Positions 1 to 8,422 of a DNA stretch of 64,000 nucleotides are shown here, piece by piece; within the stretch, counting starts at the first letter, position 1; each line of letters starts with the position of its first letter. The DNA lies in contig NZ_JAPENW010000001.1 in NCBI RefSeq assembly GCF_026341855.1, positions 1,612,001 to 1,676,000 on the forward strand, written 5' to 3'. The position numbers and the translations under genes were made by a program. Origin of the DNA: Streptomyces sp. NBC_00568. GTDB taxonomy: Bacteria > Actinomycetota > Actinomycetes > Streptomycetales > Streptomycetaceae. The notes under the pieces were generated by a model. The model was not told the DNA's origin. It saw only the letters and a program-made list of their open reading frames with translations, and ran no database searches.

Positions 1-455
1 TGCAGATGGCGATGATCTCGGCGGCCGTGGCGGGGGACGGCACGGTCAAGACGCCCTACCTGGTGGAGAGGACGACCACACGGGGCGGCGGAACGCTGGC
101 CACGACCGGACCGCGGACCCTCCACCAGGCGATGAGCCCGTCGACGGCGCAGCGCATGCGCGAGCTGATGACCGACGTGGTGGAGGACGGCACGGGAACC
201 GTCGCCGCCATCCCCGGCGCCACCGTCGGCGGGAAGACCGGCACCGCCCAGCACGGCATCGGCAACTCCGGTACCCCGTACGCCTGGTTCATCTCCTGGG
301 CGCGGGCCGACGACTCCATGGAGCCCGCGGTGGCCGTCGCGGTCGTCGTGGAGGACGCGGCGGCGCACCGGGGGGACATCACCGGGGGCGGGTTCGCGGG
401 GCCGATCGCACGGGCGGTGATGGAGGCGGTGCTGGGGTCGCGACAACGGGGGTGA
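1..455 (+). CDS. Penicillin-binding protein, transpeptidase C-terminus (5'-truncated)
   Basis: This is the C-terminal part of a serine transpeptidase that cross-links peptidoglycan on the outer face of the membrane. The frame is open to the left edge, so the gene starts outside the window. It carries the third conserved transpeptidase motif as KTGTAQ (bases 234-251), followed by an aromatic WFISWA strand typical of PbpA/FtsI-type enzymes. The SxxK and SxN motifs must lie upstream. The length to the stop fits the last third of the transpeptidase fold. A class B PBP is most likely, but which paralogue cannot be told from this piece. Confidence 0.9.
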   Translation, partial: QMAMISAAVAGDGTVKTPYLVERTTTRGGGTLATTGPRTLHQAMSPSTAQRMRELMTDVVEDGTGTVAAIPGATVGGKTGTAQHGIGNSGTPYAWFISWARADDSMEPAVAVAVVVEDAAAHRGDITGGGFAGPIARAVMEAVLGSRQRG

Positions 456-571
456 GGGGATGGCCAGGGGGTGGGTGAAAGGGTGGCGAGGGCGCGTGCG
501 CGGGGTGGGTGTTCTCTCACTGCGTGAGACGGGGGGTGCGGCCGCCGCCCCGGCCGACCTAACGTTCGGTC

Positions 572-1045
572 ATGACTCTGCCGACAGCCTCGTACGAGCT
601 CGCCCAGGTCAACATCGGCCGCCTCAAAGCACCTTTGGACTCACCCCTGTTGAAGGACTTCGTGGAAGCCCTCGACCCCGTGAACGCCGTCGCAGACGCG
701 GCGGACGGATTCGTCTGGCGTCTGCAGAGCGACTCCGGCAACGCCACGGACGTTCCCGTCCTCGGCGACGAATGGCTGATCATCAACATGTCCACCTGGC
801 GCGACACGGACGCGCTGACGGCGTTCATGTACCAGGGGCAGCACCGTGAGCTGCTGGCGCGGCGCCGTGAGTGGTTCGAGCGGCTGGAGGAGGCCATGGC
901 GGTGCTCTGGTGGGTCCCGGCCGGCCACCGCCCGACGGTCGCGGAGGCGGAGTCGCGCCTGCTGCGTCTGCGTGAACACGGGCCCACACAGCATGCGTTC
1001 ACCCTGCGGACGACCTTCCCGCCGCTGGCGCCGGCCATGCCCTAG
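572..1045 (+). CDS. DUF3291 domain protein
   Basis: This 157-residue cytosolic protein matches the DUF3291 family along its whole length. The family belongs to the ferredoxin-like alpha/beta-barrel group that includes monooxygenase-like small proteins. Visible hallmarks are the N-terminal YELAQVNIGRLKAP, the central NMSTWRD segment and the WWVPAGHRPT segment. No catalytic role is established. It stands alone between the PBP gene and a convergent ferritin-like gene. The ATG start is chosen because family similarity begins within the first residues. A hairpin follows it. Confidence 0.85.
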   Translation: MTLPTASYELAQVNIGRLKAPLDSPLLKDFVEALDPVNAVADAADGFVWRLQSDSGNATDVPVLGDEWLIINMSTWRDTDALTAFMYQGQHRELLARRREWFERLEEAMAVLWWVPAGHRPTVAEAESRLLRLREHGPTQHAFTLRTTFPPLAPAMP

Positions 1046-1108
1046 GCACCCCGGGTATCGCCCAGCGGCGCAGCCGGTCGGGGATGATGCCGGGCGCGGT
1101 GCCGTGCC

Positions 1109-1144
1109 GTGCCGGGGAGCCGTCTCCGGACGGCTTCCCGGCAC
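1109..1144. terminator. Bidirectional hairpin terminator
   Basis: A 15-bp stem (one G-U pair) closes a 6-nt loop between the convergent DUF3291 gene and the ferritin-like gene. There is no clear T tract, as is common for Streptomyces terminators. Confidence 0.6.
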
Positions 1145-1203
1145 GCGCGGCCGCGGCAGTGCGCCCGGTCCGGGTCACCGCGCCCTCGGCCGCTCCGGGG
1201 TCT

Positions 1204-2307
1204 CTACGGAGCCCCCTTCTCGATCATCTCCTCGACCTCCGCGACGCGTTCCCGTTCCTCCGCCGCGAACCGTTCCGCGTCCAGCTGTTCGGCGATCTCC
1301 TCGTCCTGGGCCATCAGGAGGTCCAGATTGGAGTTGCCCATGTCGAAGACTCCCATGTCGACGTAGGCCTGCTGGAGGCGTTTGCCCCACAGGCCGATGT
1401 CCTTGACGCAGGGGACAATGCGACTGAAGAGCAACTGGCGGAAGAGGTGCAGGAATTCGGACTGCTCGCTGTATTCCTCGGCCTCCGCCTTCGGGATGCC
1501 GAAGTTCTCCAGGACCTCGACGCCGCGCAGCCGGTCCCGCATCAAGTAGCAGCCCTCGATGACGAATTCCTCGCGTTCACGCAGCTCGGCGTCGGAGAGC
1601 TGTTTGTAGTAGTCGCGCAGGGCCATGCGGCCGAAGGCGACATGGCGTGCCTCGTCCTGCATCACATAGGCCAGGATCTGTTTCGGCAGCGGCTTGTCGG
1701 TGGTGTCCCTGATCATCCCGAAGGCGGCCAGGGCCAGGCCCTCGATCAGGACCTGCATGCCCAGGTAGGGCATGTCCCAGCGGGAGTCGCGCAGGGTGTC
1801 GCCGAGCAGGGCCTGGAGGTTGTCGTTGATCGGGTAGAGCATGCCGATCTTCTCGTGCAGGAAGCGGGCGTAGACCTCCGCGTGCCGGGCCTCGTCCATG
1901 GTCTGGGTCGCCGAGTAGAACTTGGCGTCCAGGTCGGGGACCGATTCGACGATCCGCGCCGCGCAGACCATGGCTCCCTGTTCGCCGTGCAGGAACTGGC
2001 TGAACTGCCAGGAGGCATAGTGCTTGCGCAGTTCGCCCTTGTCCCGCTCGGTCATCCTCGCCCAGTGCGGGGTGCCGTAGAGGGTCATGGCCTCGTCGGG
2101 GGTGCCGAGCGGATCAAGGGGGTCGACCTCCAGGCCCCAGTCGATGCGCTTCTGACCGTCCCACTGTTTGTCCTTGCCCTTCTGGTAGAGGGCGAGCAGC
2201 CGGTCACGACCGTCGTCGTACTCCCAGCTGAAGCGCGCCGCCCCCGAGGCCGGTACCTGCCAGAGGGGATCTCCCGAGTCCGTGGCGTACAGCTCATGCG
2301 TCGGCAT
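1204..2307 (-). CDS. Ferritin-like diiron protein (RNR R2-like fold)
   Basis: This 367-residue protein has the full set of four-helix-bundle diiron ligands: Glu109, Glu139-x-x-His142 (first DEARH), Glu189 and Glu219-x-x-His222 (second DEARH). That pattern marks the ferritin/RNR-R2-like superfamily, so an oxidase or oxygenase role is likely; the substrate is unknown. An ATG 48 bases upstream is possible, but the chosen start has a GCGAGG ribosome site and similarity begins there. It is divergent from an AurF-like diiron gene, and a TetR regulator lies beyond that, suggesting joint control. The C-terminus is strongly acidic and probably flexible. Confidence 0.8.
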   Translation of the reverse strand: MPTHELYATDSGDPLWQVPASGAARFSWEYDDGRDRLLALYQKGKDKQWDGQKRIDWGLEVDPLDPLGTPDEAMTLYGTPHWARMTERDKGELRKHYASWQFSQFLHGEQGAMVCAARIVESVPDLDAKFYSATQTMDEARHAEVYARFLHEKIGMLYPINDNLQALLGDTLRDSRWDMPYLGMQVLIEGLALAAFGMIRDTTDKPLPKQILAYVMQDEARHVAFGRMALRDYYKQLSDAELREREEFVIEGCYLMRDRLRGVEVLENFGIPKAEAEEYSEQSEFLHLFRQLLFSRIVPCVKDIGLWGKRLQQAYVDMGVFDMGNSNLDLLMAQDEEIAEQLDAERFAAEERERVAEVEEMIEKGAP

Positions 2308-2362
2308 ACCTCGCAGGCTCACACGGGGTAGACGCGTCGTCAACAAGTCCGGCACAGGGGAT

Positions 2363-2392
2363 TGACGAGCTTGCTGACAAGCAGTCTCATAA
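2363..2392 (+). promoter_or_regulatory. Candidate divergent promoter/operator between two diiron genes
   Basis: A TTGACG -35-like hexamer (2363-2368) precedes TCATAA (2387-2392) with an 18-bp spacer. A 5-4-5 inverted repeat (GCTTG/CAAGC, 2369-2382) lies between them and could bind the nearby TetR regulator. The assignment rests on pattern only. Confidence 0.3.
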
Positions 2393-2447
2393 GTGGTGAC
2401 CGCCGGTAACCCCTGAAGCGATCCCGTACGACGAGGTGGGAACAGCC

Positions 2448-3377
2448 ATGACGACGGTGCCCGAAGCCGATGTGCTCCGTGACGCGCTCGGTCTGCTCAA
2501 GGACCGGGAGCAGGTGGCCGAGCGCCTCCTCGACTCGTCCGCCAAGCACTCCTTCGACCCCGACAAGGAGCTCGACTGGGACGCGCCCTTCGAGGAGGGC
2601 AAGTGGTTCTGGCCGCCCGAGCTGGTGTCGCTGTACGACACCCCGCTGTGGCGGCGGATGAGCGAGGAGCAGCGGATCGCCCTCTCCCAGCACGAGGCGG
2701 CCGCGCTGGCGTCACTGGGCATCTGGTTCGAGATCATCCTGATGCAGCTGCTGGTGCGGCACATCTACGACAAGGCGGCGACGAGCGCGCATGTGCGGTA
2801 CGCGCTGACCGAGATCGAGGACGAGTGCCGGCACTCGAAGATGTTCGCCCGGCTGATCACCCGCGGGGGCACCCCGTACTACCCGGTGAGCCGGGCTCAT
2901 CTCAACCTGGGCCGGCTCTTCAAGACCATCTCGACCACGCCGGGTTCCTTCACGGCGACGCTGCTCGGCGAGGAGATCCTCGACTGGATGCAGCGGCTCA
3001 CGTTCCCGGACGAGCGGGTGCAGACCCTCGTCCGGGGTGTCACACGGATCCACGTCGTGGAGGAGGCGCGGCACGTCCGCTACGCCCGGGAGGAGCTGCG
3101 GCGGCAGATGGTCACGGCGCCGCGGTGGTCCCAGGAGTTCACCCGGATCACGTCGGGCGAGTTCGCCCGTATCTTCTCGGTGGCCTTCGTCAACCCCGAG
3201 GTCTACACGAACGTCGGCCTCGACAGGCGCGAGGCCCTGGCCCAGGTCAAGGCCAGCGGGCATCGGCGGGAAGTGATGCAGACCGGGGCCAAGCGGCTGA
3301 CGGACTTCCTGGACGACATCGGGGTGCTGCGGGGGGCCGGGCGGCGGCTGTGGAAGTCGTCGGGGCTGCTGGCCTGA
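2448..3377 (+). CDS. AurF-like diiron oxygenase
   Basis: This 309-residue protein resembles the AurF/p-aminobenzoate N-oxygenase family of diiron enzymes. Candidate metal ligands are Glu95, Glu126-x-x-His129, Glu175 or Glu176, and Glu206-x-x-His209, with the last ExxH in VVEEARHVRY. Family members oxidise amines or desaturate and cleave small molecules, but the substrate here is unknown. The ATG start is preferred over a GTG 12 bases earlier because GAGG sits at the right distance. It is divergent from the ferritin-like gene and followed by a TetR gene, so the three may form one regulated unit. Confidence 0.8.
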   Translation: MTTVPEADVLRDALGLLKDREQVAERLLDSSAKHSFDPDKELDWDAPFEEGKWFWPPELVSLYDTPLWRRMSEEQRIALSQHEAAALASLGIWFEIILMQLLVRHIYDKAATSAHVRYALTEIEDECRHSKMFARLITRGGTPYYPVSRAHLNLGRLFKTISTTPGSFTATLLGEEILDWMQRLTFPDERVQTLVRGVTRIHVVEEARHVRYAREELRRQMVTAPRWSQEFTRITSGEFARIFSVAFVNPEVYTNVGLDRREALAQVKASGHRREVMQTGAKRLTDFLDDIGVLRGAGRRLWKSSGLLA

Positions 3378-3438
3378 GCGGCTTCCCGGGAGGTCGGTGC
3401 CGGGCTGCCCCGCACGGTGGGCGGTTACGCTGCCCGAC

Positions 3439-4164
3439 ATGACCTCGCAGGCTCCCACCCCCGCGTACCGTCGGCTCAGCGTCGAGGAGCGGCGCAGTCA
3501 GCTGCTCGAAGCCGCGCTGTCCCTGTTCGCTCAGCGGGTGCCCGAGGAGGTCTCGCTGGACGATGTGGCGGAGGCGGCCGGGGTGTCGCGGCCGCTCGTG
3601 TACCGGTACTTCCCGGGCGGCAAGCAGCAGTTGTACGAGGCCGCCCTGCGGTCCGCCGCCGAGGAACTGGAGCACTGCTTCGCGGAGCCTCCGGAGGGGC
3701 CGCTCACCGAGCGGCTCTCCCGGGCCCTGGACCGGTACCTCGCGTTCGTGGACCAGCACGACGCCGGGTTCAGCGCGCTGCTGCAGGGCGGGAGCGTCAT
3801 CGAGACCTCGCGCACCACGGCCATAGTCGACGGGGTCCGCAGGGCGGCGGCGGAGCACATTCTCGATCATCTGGCGGTGAAGGATCCCGGGCCCCGGCTG
3901 CGGATGACCGTACGGATGTGGATCACGGCCGTGGAGGCCGCCTCGCTGATCTGGCTCGACGAGGACAAGGAACCGCCGCTGGACGAGCTGCGGGACTGGC
4001 TCGTCGAGCAGTTCGTGGCCGCGCTCGCGGCGAGTGCGGGGCGCGATCCGCAGACCGCGGCGGTGGTCCGGGCCTCGCTCGCGATGGAGAGCCCGGACGG
4101 CATCGTGGGGGCCCTGGTCCGCCGGGTGCTGCCCGTTGTCGGGGACGCGGCCCACTTGCTGTGA
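3439..4164 (+). CDS. TetR/AcrR-family transcriptional regulator
   Basis: This 241-residue regulator has an N-terminal TetR helix-turn-helix (residues about 15-62, including SLDDVAEAAGVSRPLVYRYF) and a longer C-terminal ligand domain. It follows the AurF-like gene by about 60 bases on the same strand and probably represses the adjacent diiron genes in response to a small ligand. The start is placed after a non-homologous N-terminal stretch; the ribosome site is weak. The inverted repeat at 2369-2382 is a candidate operator, which is inference. Confidence 0.88.
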   Translation: MTSQAPTPAYRRLSVEERRSQLLEAALSLFAQRVPEEVSLDDVAEAAGVSRPLVYRYFPGGKQQLYEAALRSAAEELEHCFAEPPEGPLTERLSRALDRYLAFVDQHDAGFSALLQGGSVIETSRTTAIVDGVRRAAAEHILDHLAVKDPGPRLRMTVRMWITAVEAASLIWLDEDKEPPLDELRDWLVEQFVAALAASAGRDPQTAAVVRASLAMESPDGIVGALVRRVLPVVGDAAHLL

Positions 4165-4174
4165 CACTGGTCCG

Positions 4175-4492
4175 GTGAAGAGCGAAGACACCCCCTTTGT
4201 CGGCGGCCCGCTGGACGGGCGCGTCCTGCCGGTCCTGCTCGGGATCACCGGTCACCCGCCGAAGACGTACCGGGTTCCGGTGCCCGACGCGGACGGCGGG
4301 AAGCCCACCGTGCTGGTCTACCGGCGCGTCCAGGCGGCGACGAGCAAGCGACTCGGGCTGCATCAGGGGTGGAAGTACGAGTACGCCCCCGAGGGCGACT
4401 CGGAACGCCGGTTCAAGTGGCCCTGGTCCTCGGGCACGCACGGCAGCCGGGGCAGGGGCGGCGCCACGCCGGACGGCAACGCCGACGAGTGA
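4175..4492 (+). CDS. Conserved small hypothetical protein
   Basis: This 105-residue soluble protein begins with GTG 11 bases after the TetR stop, so the pair is probably co-transcribed. The N-terminal FVGGPLDGRVLPVLLG and a central run of basic and aromatic residues resemble small proteins annotated as hypothetical in Streptomyces. The tail is Gly/Arg-rich and likely disordered. There is no transmembrane segment, signal peptide or known catalytic motif, and no function is assigned. Confidence 0.65.
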   Translation: MKSEDTPFVGGPLDGRVLPVLLGITGHPPKTYRVPVPDADGGKPTVLVYRRVQAATSKRLGLHQGWKYEYAPEGDSERRFKWPWSSGTHGSRGRGGATPDGNADE

Positions 4493-4601
4493 CCTTCTTG
4501 GGCCGAAGCGGTCACCCGGCGCGCGCCCGGGACGCGGTCGCCCCATCCTGCCGGTGCGAGACGGGTGGTGGACGGACCACCCCGGCACCGGAGGTGATGA
4601 C

Positions 4602-5759
4602 GTGTCAGCAAGACTTCTGCGTCTGGTCTGTACGGGGGCGATCGCGGCCGGAGCGCTGCTGTCGCCAGCGCCCGCGGTGGCCGTTCCGGAGCCCGGCCCG
4701 GGTTCCGGGACCGGTGCCCAGCGGTCCGTCGCCTCACTGCTGACGGATCTTCAGCGGCTGTACCGGGACGCCGAACGCGCCACCGAGACGTACAACGGAA
4801 CCGCCGAGAAGCTGAAGAAGAAGCGCGCGGAGGTCGGCAGGCTCGACGCCGGACTCGCCAGAGCCCGCCTCTCGCTGCACGACAGCCGCGGCGCCGCGGG
4901 ACGGCTGGCCCGGCAGCAGTACCAGAGCAGCGGCGAGATCTCCACGTACGTACGGCTGCTGCTCGCCCGGGATCCGCAGCACGCCCTCGACCAGGGGCAC
5001 CTGATCGGACAGCTGTCGCTGGAGCGGGCCGAGACCGTGCAGCGGGTGACGGGCAGCGAGCAGCGGATCGACGTGCTCGCGCGCGCGGCCAGGAAGGCGC
5101 TGGACGGTCAGCTCTCCCTCGCCGAACGGCAGAAGAAGGAGCGGGACGAGGTGCGCGAGCGGCTCGACGACGTCCAGCAGCTGCTCGCCTCACTGACCGC
5201 GGAGCAGCTCGCCGAACTGGAGAGGTTCGAGAAGTCGGGGACGGCCACGGCCCAGAAGAAGATCATGGCGTCCGGCGCGCTCAGCAGCGTGCGGCCGCCG
5301 TCGCGGGAGGGCGAGGAGGCGCTGCGCTACGCCGTCGAGCAGATCGGGAAGCCGTACGAGTGGGGCGCCGAGGGCCCGGCGGCCTACGACTGCTCGGGAC
5401 TGACGTCACAGGCCTGGGAGCGGGCTGGCCGGCCCATCCCCCGCACCAGCCAGGAACAGTGGGCCCGGCTCCCGAAGATCCCGCTGAACGAGCTGCGTCC
5501 CGGCGATCTGGTGATCTACTTCCCCGAGGCCACGCACGTCGCCCTCTACCTGGGCGACGGGATGGTGGTGCAGGCGCCGCGGCCCGGGTCGAAGATCAAG
5601 GTGTCGCCCATCGCGGCGAACCCGCTGCTGGGCGCGGTGCGTCCCGATCCGGACGGGTCGCCCCTGGGGCACTTCACGCCGCCGAAGCTCCCCGAGGGTG
5701 CCACAGAGGGATCCGACGAGGGCTACGCCTCTGTCACGCCGGCCACCGGGACGAGCTAG
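4602..5759 (+). CDS. Secreted NlpC/P60 peptidoglycan hydrolase (C40 peptidase)
   Basis: This 385-residue protein has an N-terminal signal peptide (about residues 1-27, ending near AVAVPEP), a long coiled coil (about 40-225) and a C-terminal NlpC/P60 domain. Catalytic Cys264 lies in YDCSGL and His312 in THVALYL. It resembles RipA-like D,L-endopeptidases that cut peptide stems in the wall. The coiled coil probably keeps the enzyme inactive or docks it to a partner, by analogy with RipA and CwlO. The GTG start has a strong GGAGGTGAT ribosome site. An isolated lipoprotein gene follows. Confidence 0.93.
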   Translation: MSARLLRLVCTGAIAAGALLSPAPAVAVPEPGPGSGTGAQRSVASLLTDLQRLYRDAERATETYNGTAEKLKKKRAEVGRLDAGLARARLSLHDSRGAAGRLARQQYQSSGEISTYVRLLLARDPQHALDQGHLIGQLSLERAETVQRVTGSEQRIDVLARAARKALDGQLSLAERQKKERDEVRERLDDVQQLLASLTAEQLAELERFEKSGTATAQKKIMASGALSSVRPPSREGEEALRYAVEQIGKPYEWGAEGPAAYDCSGLTSQAWERAGRPIPRTSQEQWARLPKIPLNELRPGDLVIYFPEATHVALYLGDGMVVQAPRPGSKIKVSPIAANPLLGAVRPDPDGSPLGHFTPPKLPEGATEGSDEGYASVTPATGTS

Positions 5760-5837
5760 GGGCCGCCTCGCCCGGGACAGGCACGGCCGGAAGCCCGCGG
5801 GACCGAACGGAATACGAACCCCGGGCGTCCTGGGACC

Positions 5838-6260
5838 ATGAAGACATCGCACCGAGCCGCCGCCCTGCTCCTGAGCGCCGGGCTGTTGCTCACCGGCTGC
5901 TCGTCCCTGACCGACACCCCGACCGCCGAGGGGTACCACGGCCCCACCCTGCCCGCCCGCACCCCCGAGGAGGGCCACTGGAAGGAAGGTCCGACCAAGC
6001 CCGTGCAGCACAAGCCGTACCCGTACGACATCTATACGCACTGCGGGATCAAGTGGGTCAAGTTCGGGGGCCGTTGGTGGACACTCGACACGGTCTTCCC
6101 CGGCGTCGAGCAGGTCAAGGGGGAACGTGCTCCGCGTTACACCCAGACGCTCGCCGGCTACATGACCCTGATCGGCCCGGACACCGCCAACTTCGACGCG
6201 GCCGGGATGCCCACACTCCAGTTCGTCCCGGCGAAGAAGAACCCGCCCGGCTGCGACTAG
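5838..6260 (+). CDS. Small putative lipoprotein
   Basis: This 140-residue protein has a lipoprotein signal peptide with lipobox LLTGC and the modified Cys21. The mature part is short, with two further cysteines that may form a disulfide, and conserved aromatic patches around residues 60-85. It is expected on the outer face of the membrane. It resembles uncharacterised Streptomyces lipoproteins and has no known domain. It converges with a membrane-protein gene, with only 8 bases between the stops. Confidence 0.8.
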   Translation: MKTSHRAAALLLSAGLLLTGCSSLTDTPTAEGYHGPTLPARTPEEGHWKEGPTKPVQHKPYPYDIYTHCGIKWVKFGGRWWTLDTVFPGVEQVKGERAPRYTQTLAGYMTLIGPDTANFDAAGMPTLQFVPAKKNPPGCD

Positions 6261-6268
6261 AGCTCCTC

Positions 6269-6847
6269 CTACCCCCGGGAGATCGCCAGGAGCCAGGCCA
6301 CCGGGAGGGTGAGGATGCCGAGGGCGATGGCGCCGATCAGAGAGGCGAGCCAGACGAAGACGTAGTTCTCGCCGTTGAGGAGGCGCCCTCGGCGGGCGGA
6401 GGTGAGCAGCCAGTGGCCGGGCAGGCCGAGGGTGACCGCCGTCCAGCCGGCGAAGGTGACGTATTCGGAGGTGGCGATCGGCGAGGGCTCGAAGACCGCG
6501 TCGCCGACGAGTCGGACATCGCGCCGGGTGCCCGGCCGGAGGTCGCCGGAGGCGGAGCGGAGCAGGATCGGCCGCGCCGCCGTCGCACCGGCGGACGAGG
6601 ACGCGGAGGACGGCGTGTACGTGCCCCGGCACTGGGTGTCGGTGTCCTCCGGCCCCGCGTAGCAACCGGCGACCACGAAGGTGCCGGTCGGACCTGCGAT
6701 GCCGGTCAGCGCGGCCAGCCGGGCGCCGAACAGCAGCCAGACCACGGCCAGAGAGCCCACGAGCCACAGCACGGCGAGCCCGCCGACCGCCCGCCAGGAC
6801 CATGTCCGGCCCGTCGGTCCCATACAGCGCCCCCGCCACTCGGTCAT
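6269..6847 (-). CDS. Two-pass membrane protein of unknown function
   Basis: The 192-residue product has two hydrophobic segments (about residues 21-43 and 165-188) flanking an extracytoplasmic region of about 115 residues with two cysteines. The layout resembles small DUF3592-like membrane proteins, but I cannot place it firmly in that family. The ribosome site is poor at the first ATG; an ATG 24 bases later with GGGGGCG upstream is a fair alternative. It lies immediately beyond the ancestral end of the interrupted monooxygenase gene. Confidence 0.65.
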   Translation of the reverse strand: MTEWRGRCMGPTGRTWSWRAVGGLAVLWLVGSLAVVWLLFGARLAALTGIAGPTGTFVVAGCYAGPEDTDTQCRGTYTPSSASSSAGATAARPILLRSASGDLRPGTRRDVRLVGDAVFEPSPIATSEYVTFAGWTAVTLGLPGHWLLTSARRGRLLNGENYVFVWLASLIGAIALGILTLPVAWLLAISRG

Positions 6848-6928
6848 CCGTCCGAGGAGGCCCTACCCGGCAGCGGCGCCGCGGAACCGCACAGGCGTGC
6901 GGAGCAGATCAGGCGCAGGTCATGCTCC

Positions 6929-6968
6929 AGCGACCGACGCCAGGTACGCGCCCGTCTTCTCCGGGTCG
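6929..6968 (-). pseudogene. Detached original 3' end of the styA-like gene
   Basis: Read on the minus strand, this stretch encodes the last residues of the monooxygenase (…YLASVAGA, stop). The intact gene 1.5 kb away ends YLASVTGA, stop. The final codons differ mostly at third positions, so this is the pre-insertion end of the gene, cut off by the element at 6932-8471. Confidence 0.75.
6932..6968. repeat. Left 37-bp att-like direct repeat
   Basis: Exact 37-bp copy of 8435-8471. After one mismatch the identity continues for 5 more bases. It forms the left end of the inserted element and lies within the original 3' coding end of the monooxygenase gene. Confidence 0.85.
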
Positions 6969-7339
6969 GAGAAGCCAGCCCACGGCCCCACGGGCGCCTC
7001 ACCTGCGGCTTCTCCTCAACCAGAGGACCTATAGAGGGCGGTGGGCCGTCCGTAGGCCGTCAGGCCGGACGTTGGCCCTGCCGTAAACGGTCGCGCTTGC
7101 CTTACGCGTCCGCCTCCGACTGCTAGGCATGAGAGGGCACAGATCGTCAGCAGCAGGGCCGCGTTGCTGTGCCCAAGCACGCCAGCCACAGCGCCGGGAA
7201 GCGATGCATCCCGCGTTTTGACGCCCCATCAGGCAAACACGGGCGAGCCTTCCCCGTCGTCACGGCGCTGCCGAGAGCCGGGCCCTTAACGCGGTCTTGC
7301 TGGCGGGACACGAGGTGGCCAACATGGGGCTTCGGGCAC
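6969..7339. other. Left non-coding part of the inserted element
   Basis: No convincing gene is seen here. Around 7041-7060 a GTGGGCCGTCCGTAGGCCGT segment imperfectly matches 8338-8359 near the other end, so the terminal parts share sequence beyond the 37-bp cores. Confidence 0.5.
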
Positions 7340-8005
7340 ATGACAGGGGGCAAAGTGGCGCCAATAGAACGAGTTGCGCTGCGGAGAATAGCGGCCTGGG
7401 TCGCTCTTGCGGCCGGCAGCACCGCCTTAGTCGCGATCACTCCATTCATTCTCAATTGGATGGCGCCCTCAGGTCTAAATTGGGGAAAACTCAGCAACAT
7501 CAGCCAAACTTACGGAGGCATATCAATCCTGATCTCGACCGCCGCCTTGATAGGCGTAATTGCCTCCATCTCATTCCAGGCGAGGCAAGTTCGCATCGAG
7601 CACCAGGAAGGGCAGCGCTCGGCGCACAGAGAGCTGATTCTTTGGTCATTGAGCGACCCGGAACTTCTTACTTGCTGGGAGCCCCCACGCATCCCCGTTT
7701 CACGTGAGCGCTACAAAAAGATTCTCTTCGTCAACCTGATCATGGCTGCATGGATTACCGACTTTCGGTTGCGAAGAACCGGCGAAGGAGCAACCCTAGC
7801 CAACCTCAGGGAACATTTCCGAGGCGAAGTGGCCCGCGCCCACTGGGCTGAAGGAAGGGAGAAATGGCGCGCGCACTCCGAGGTTCAAGAGGGAGATACC
7901 CTGGGACTGCGATTCGTCGACCTCGCAGATCAGGCTTACCGTGAAGCAATTGCCACGGAGCCTCCAGTAGCAGAGGAAGACTACTTTAGAGATCCGAGTC
8001 AGTAA
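7340..8005 (+). CDS. DUF6082-like membrane protein, element cargo
   Basis: The 221-residue product has two transmembrane helices near the N-terminus (about residues 12-34 and 56-76), then a basic and acidic cytoplasmic domain with conserved-looking motifs around LILWSLSDPELL and the C-terminal LGLRFVDLADQAY. This architecture matches the DUF6082 family common in Streptomyces accessory regions. Function is unknown. The start could also be a GTG at 7355 with GGGGG just upstream. Third positions are clearly less GC-rich than in neighbouring genes, which fits acquisition. It is the only gene in the att-flanked element. Confidence 0.7.
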   Translation: MTGGKVAPIERVALRRIAAWVALAAGSTALVAITPFILNWMAPSGLNWGKLSNISQTYGGISILISTAALIGVIASISFQARQVRIEHQEGQRSAHRELILWSLSDPELLTCWEPPRIPVSRERYKKILFVNLIMAAWITDFRLRRTGEGATLANLREHFRGEVARAHWAEGREKWRAHSEVQEGDTLGLRFVDLADQAYREAIATEPPVAEEDYFRDPSQ

Positions 8006-8311
8006 TACACCTTGCCCGACACGGCGGCCGGCTGGCCGGGCATTGGGCCTTGTCGTAGACGGACGCGATCGCGTCCAGGTACACAGACTGCCCGACGCGC
8101 CGGAAGCTTACGGGGCCATGATCACTCGCGCCAAAGCGGCTCCCGGCCAAAGCCGCTACACCGACCGCTGTTCGAGGATGCTCGCGCCATCTCTGCCAAC
8201 TGACAGCAGCCCTCGGTCGGATTTGGCAGCGTGATACACCCTGGCCGGGTTCACAGACCTGAGCGACCACCCCGCCCATAGTTCGGCATCGAGGGGGTCT
8301 GGCAACGGAAA
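8006..8311. other. Non-coding right part of the inserted element
   Basis: Both strands were read without finding a frame with Streptomyces-like codon use or a recognisable domain. It may hold decayed remnants of a larger element. Confidence 0.45.
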
Positions 8312-8351
8312 CCACGGACGGCCCCAGGGGTAACCCTGGGGCCGTCCGTGG
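8312..8351. terminator. Strong hairpin (18-bp perfect stem, GTAA loop)
   Basis: A perfect 18-bp stem with a 4-nt loop lies within the inserted element, about 70 bases downstream of the monooxygenase stop. It probably terminates the conservon operon on the minus strand, and could also serve the element's own gene. Confidence 0.7.
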
Positions 8352-8422
8352 GCCGTCCGAGAAGAACCGACGACGACAAACAACGACAGGCGACGACGGC
8401 TGGACCGCAGGTCAGAGGGGCG

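Noticed and set aside
7029..7229. Possible integrase remnant on the minus strand of the inserted element
   Set aside because: The short basic peptide shows no tyrosine- or serine-recombinase motif, so no recombinase can be claimed.
7986..8315. Minus-strand frame in the right part of the element
   Set aside because: No recognisable domain, no ribosome site, and it crosses the terminator-like region.
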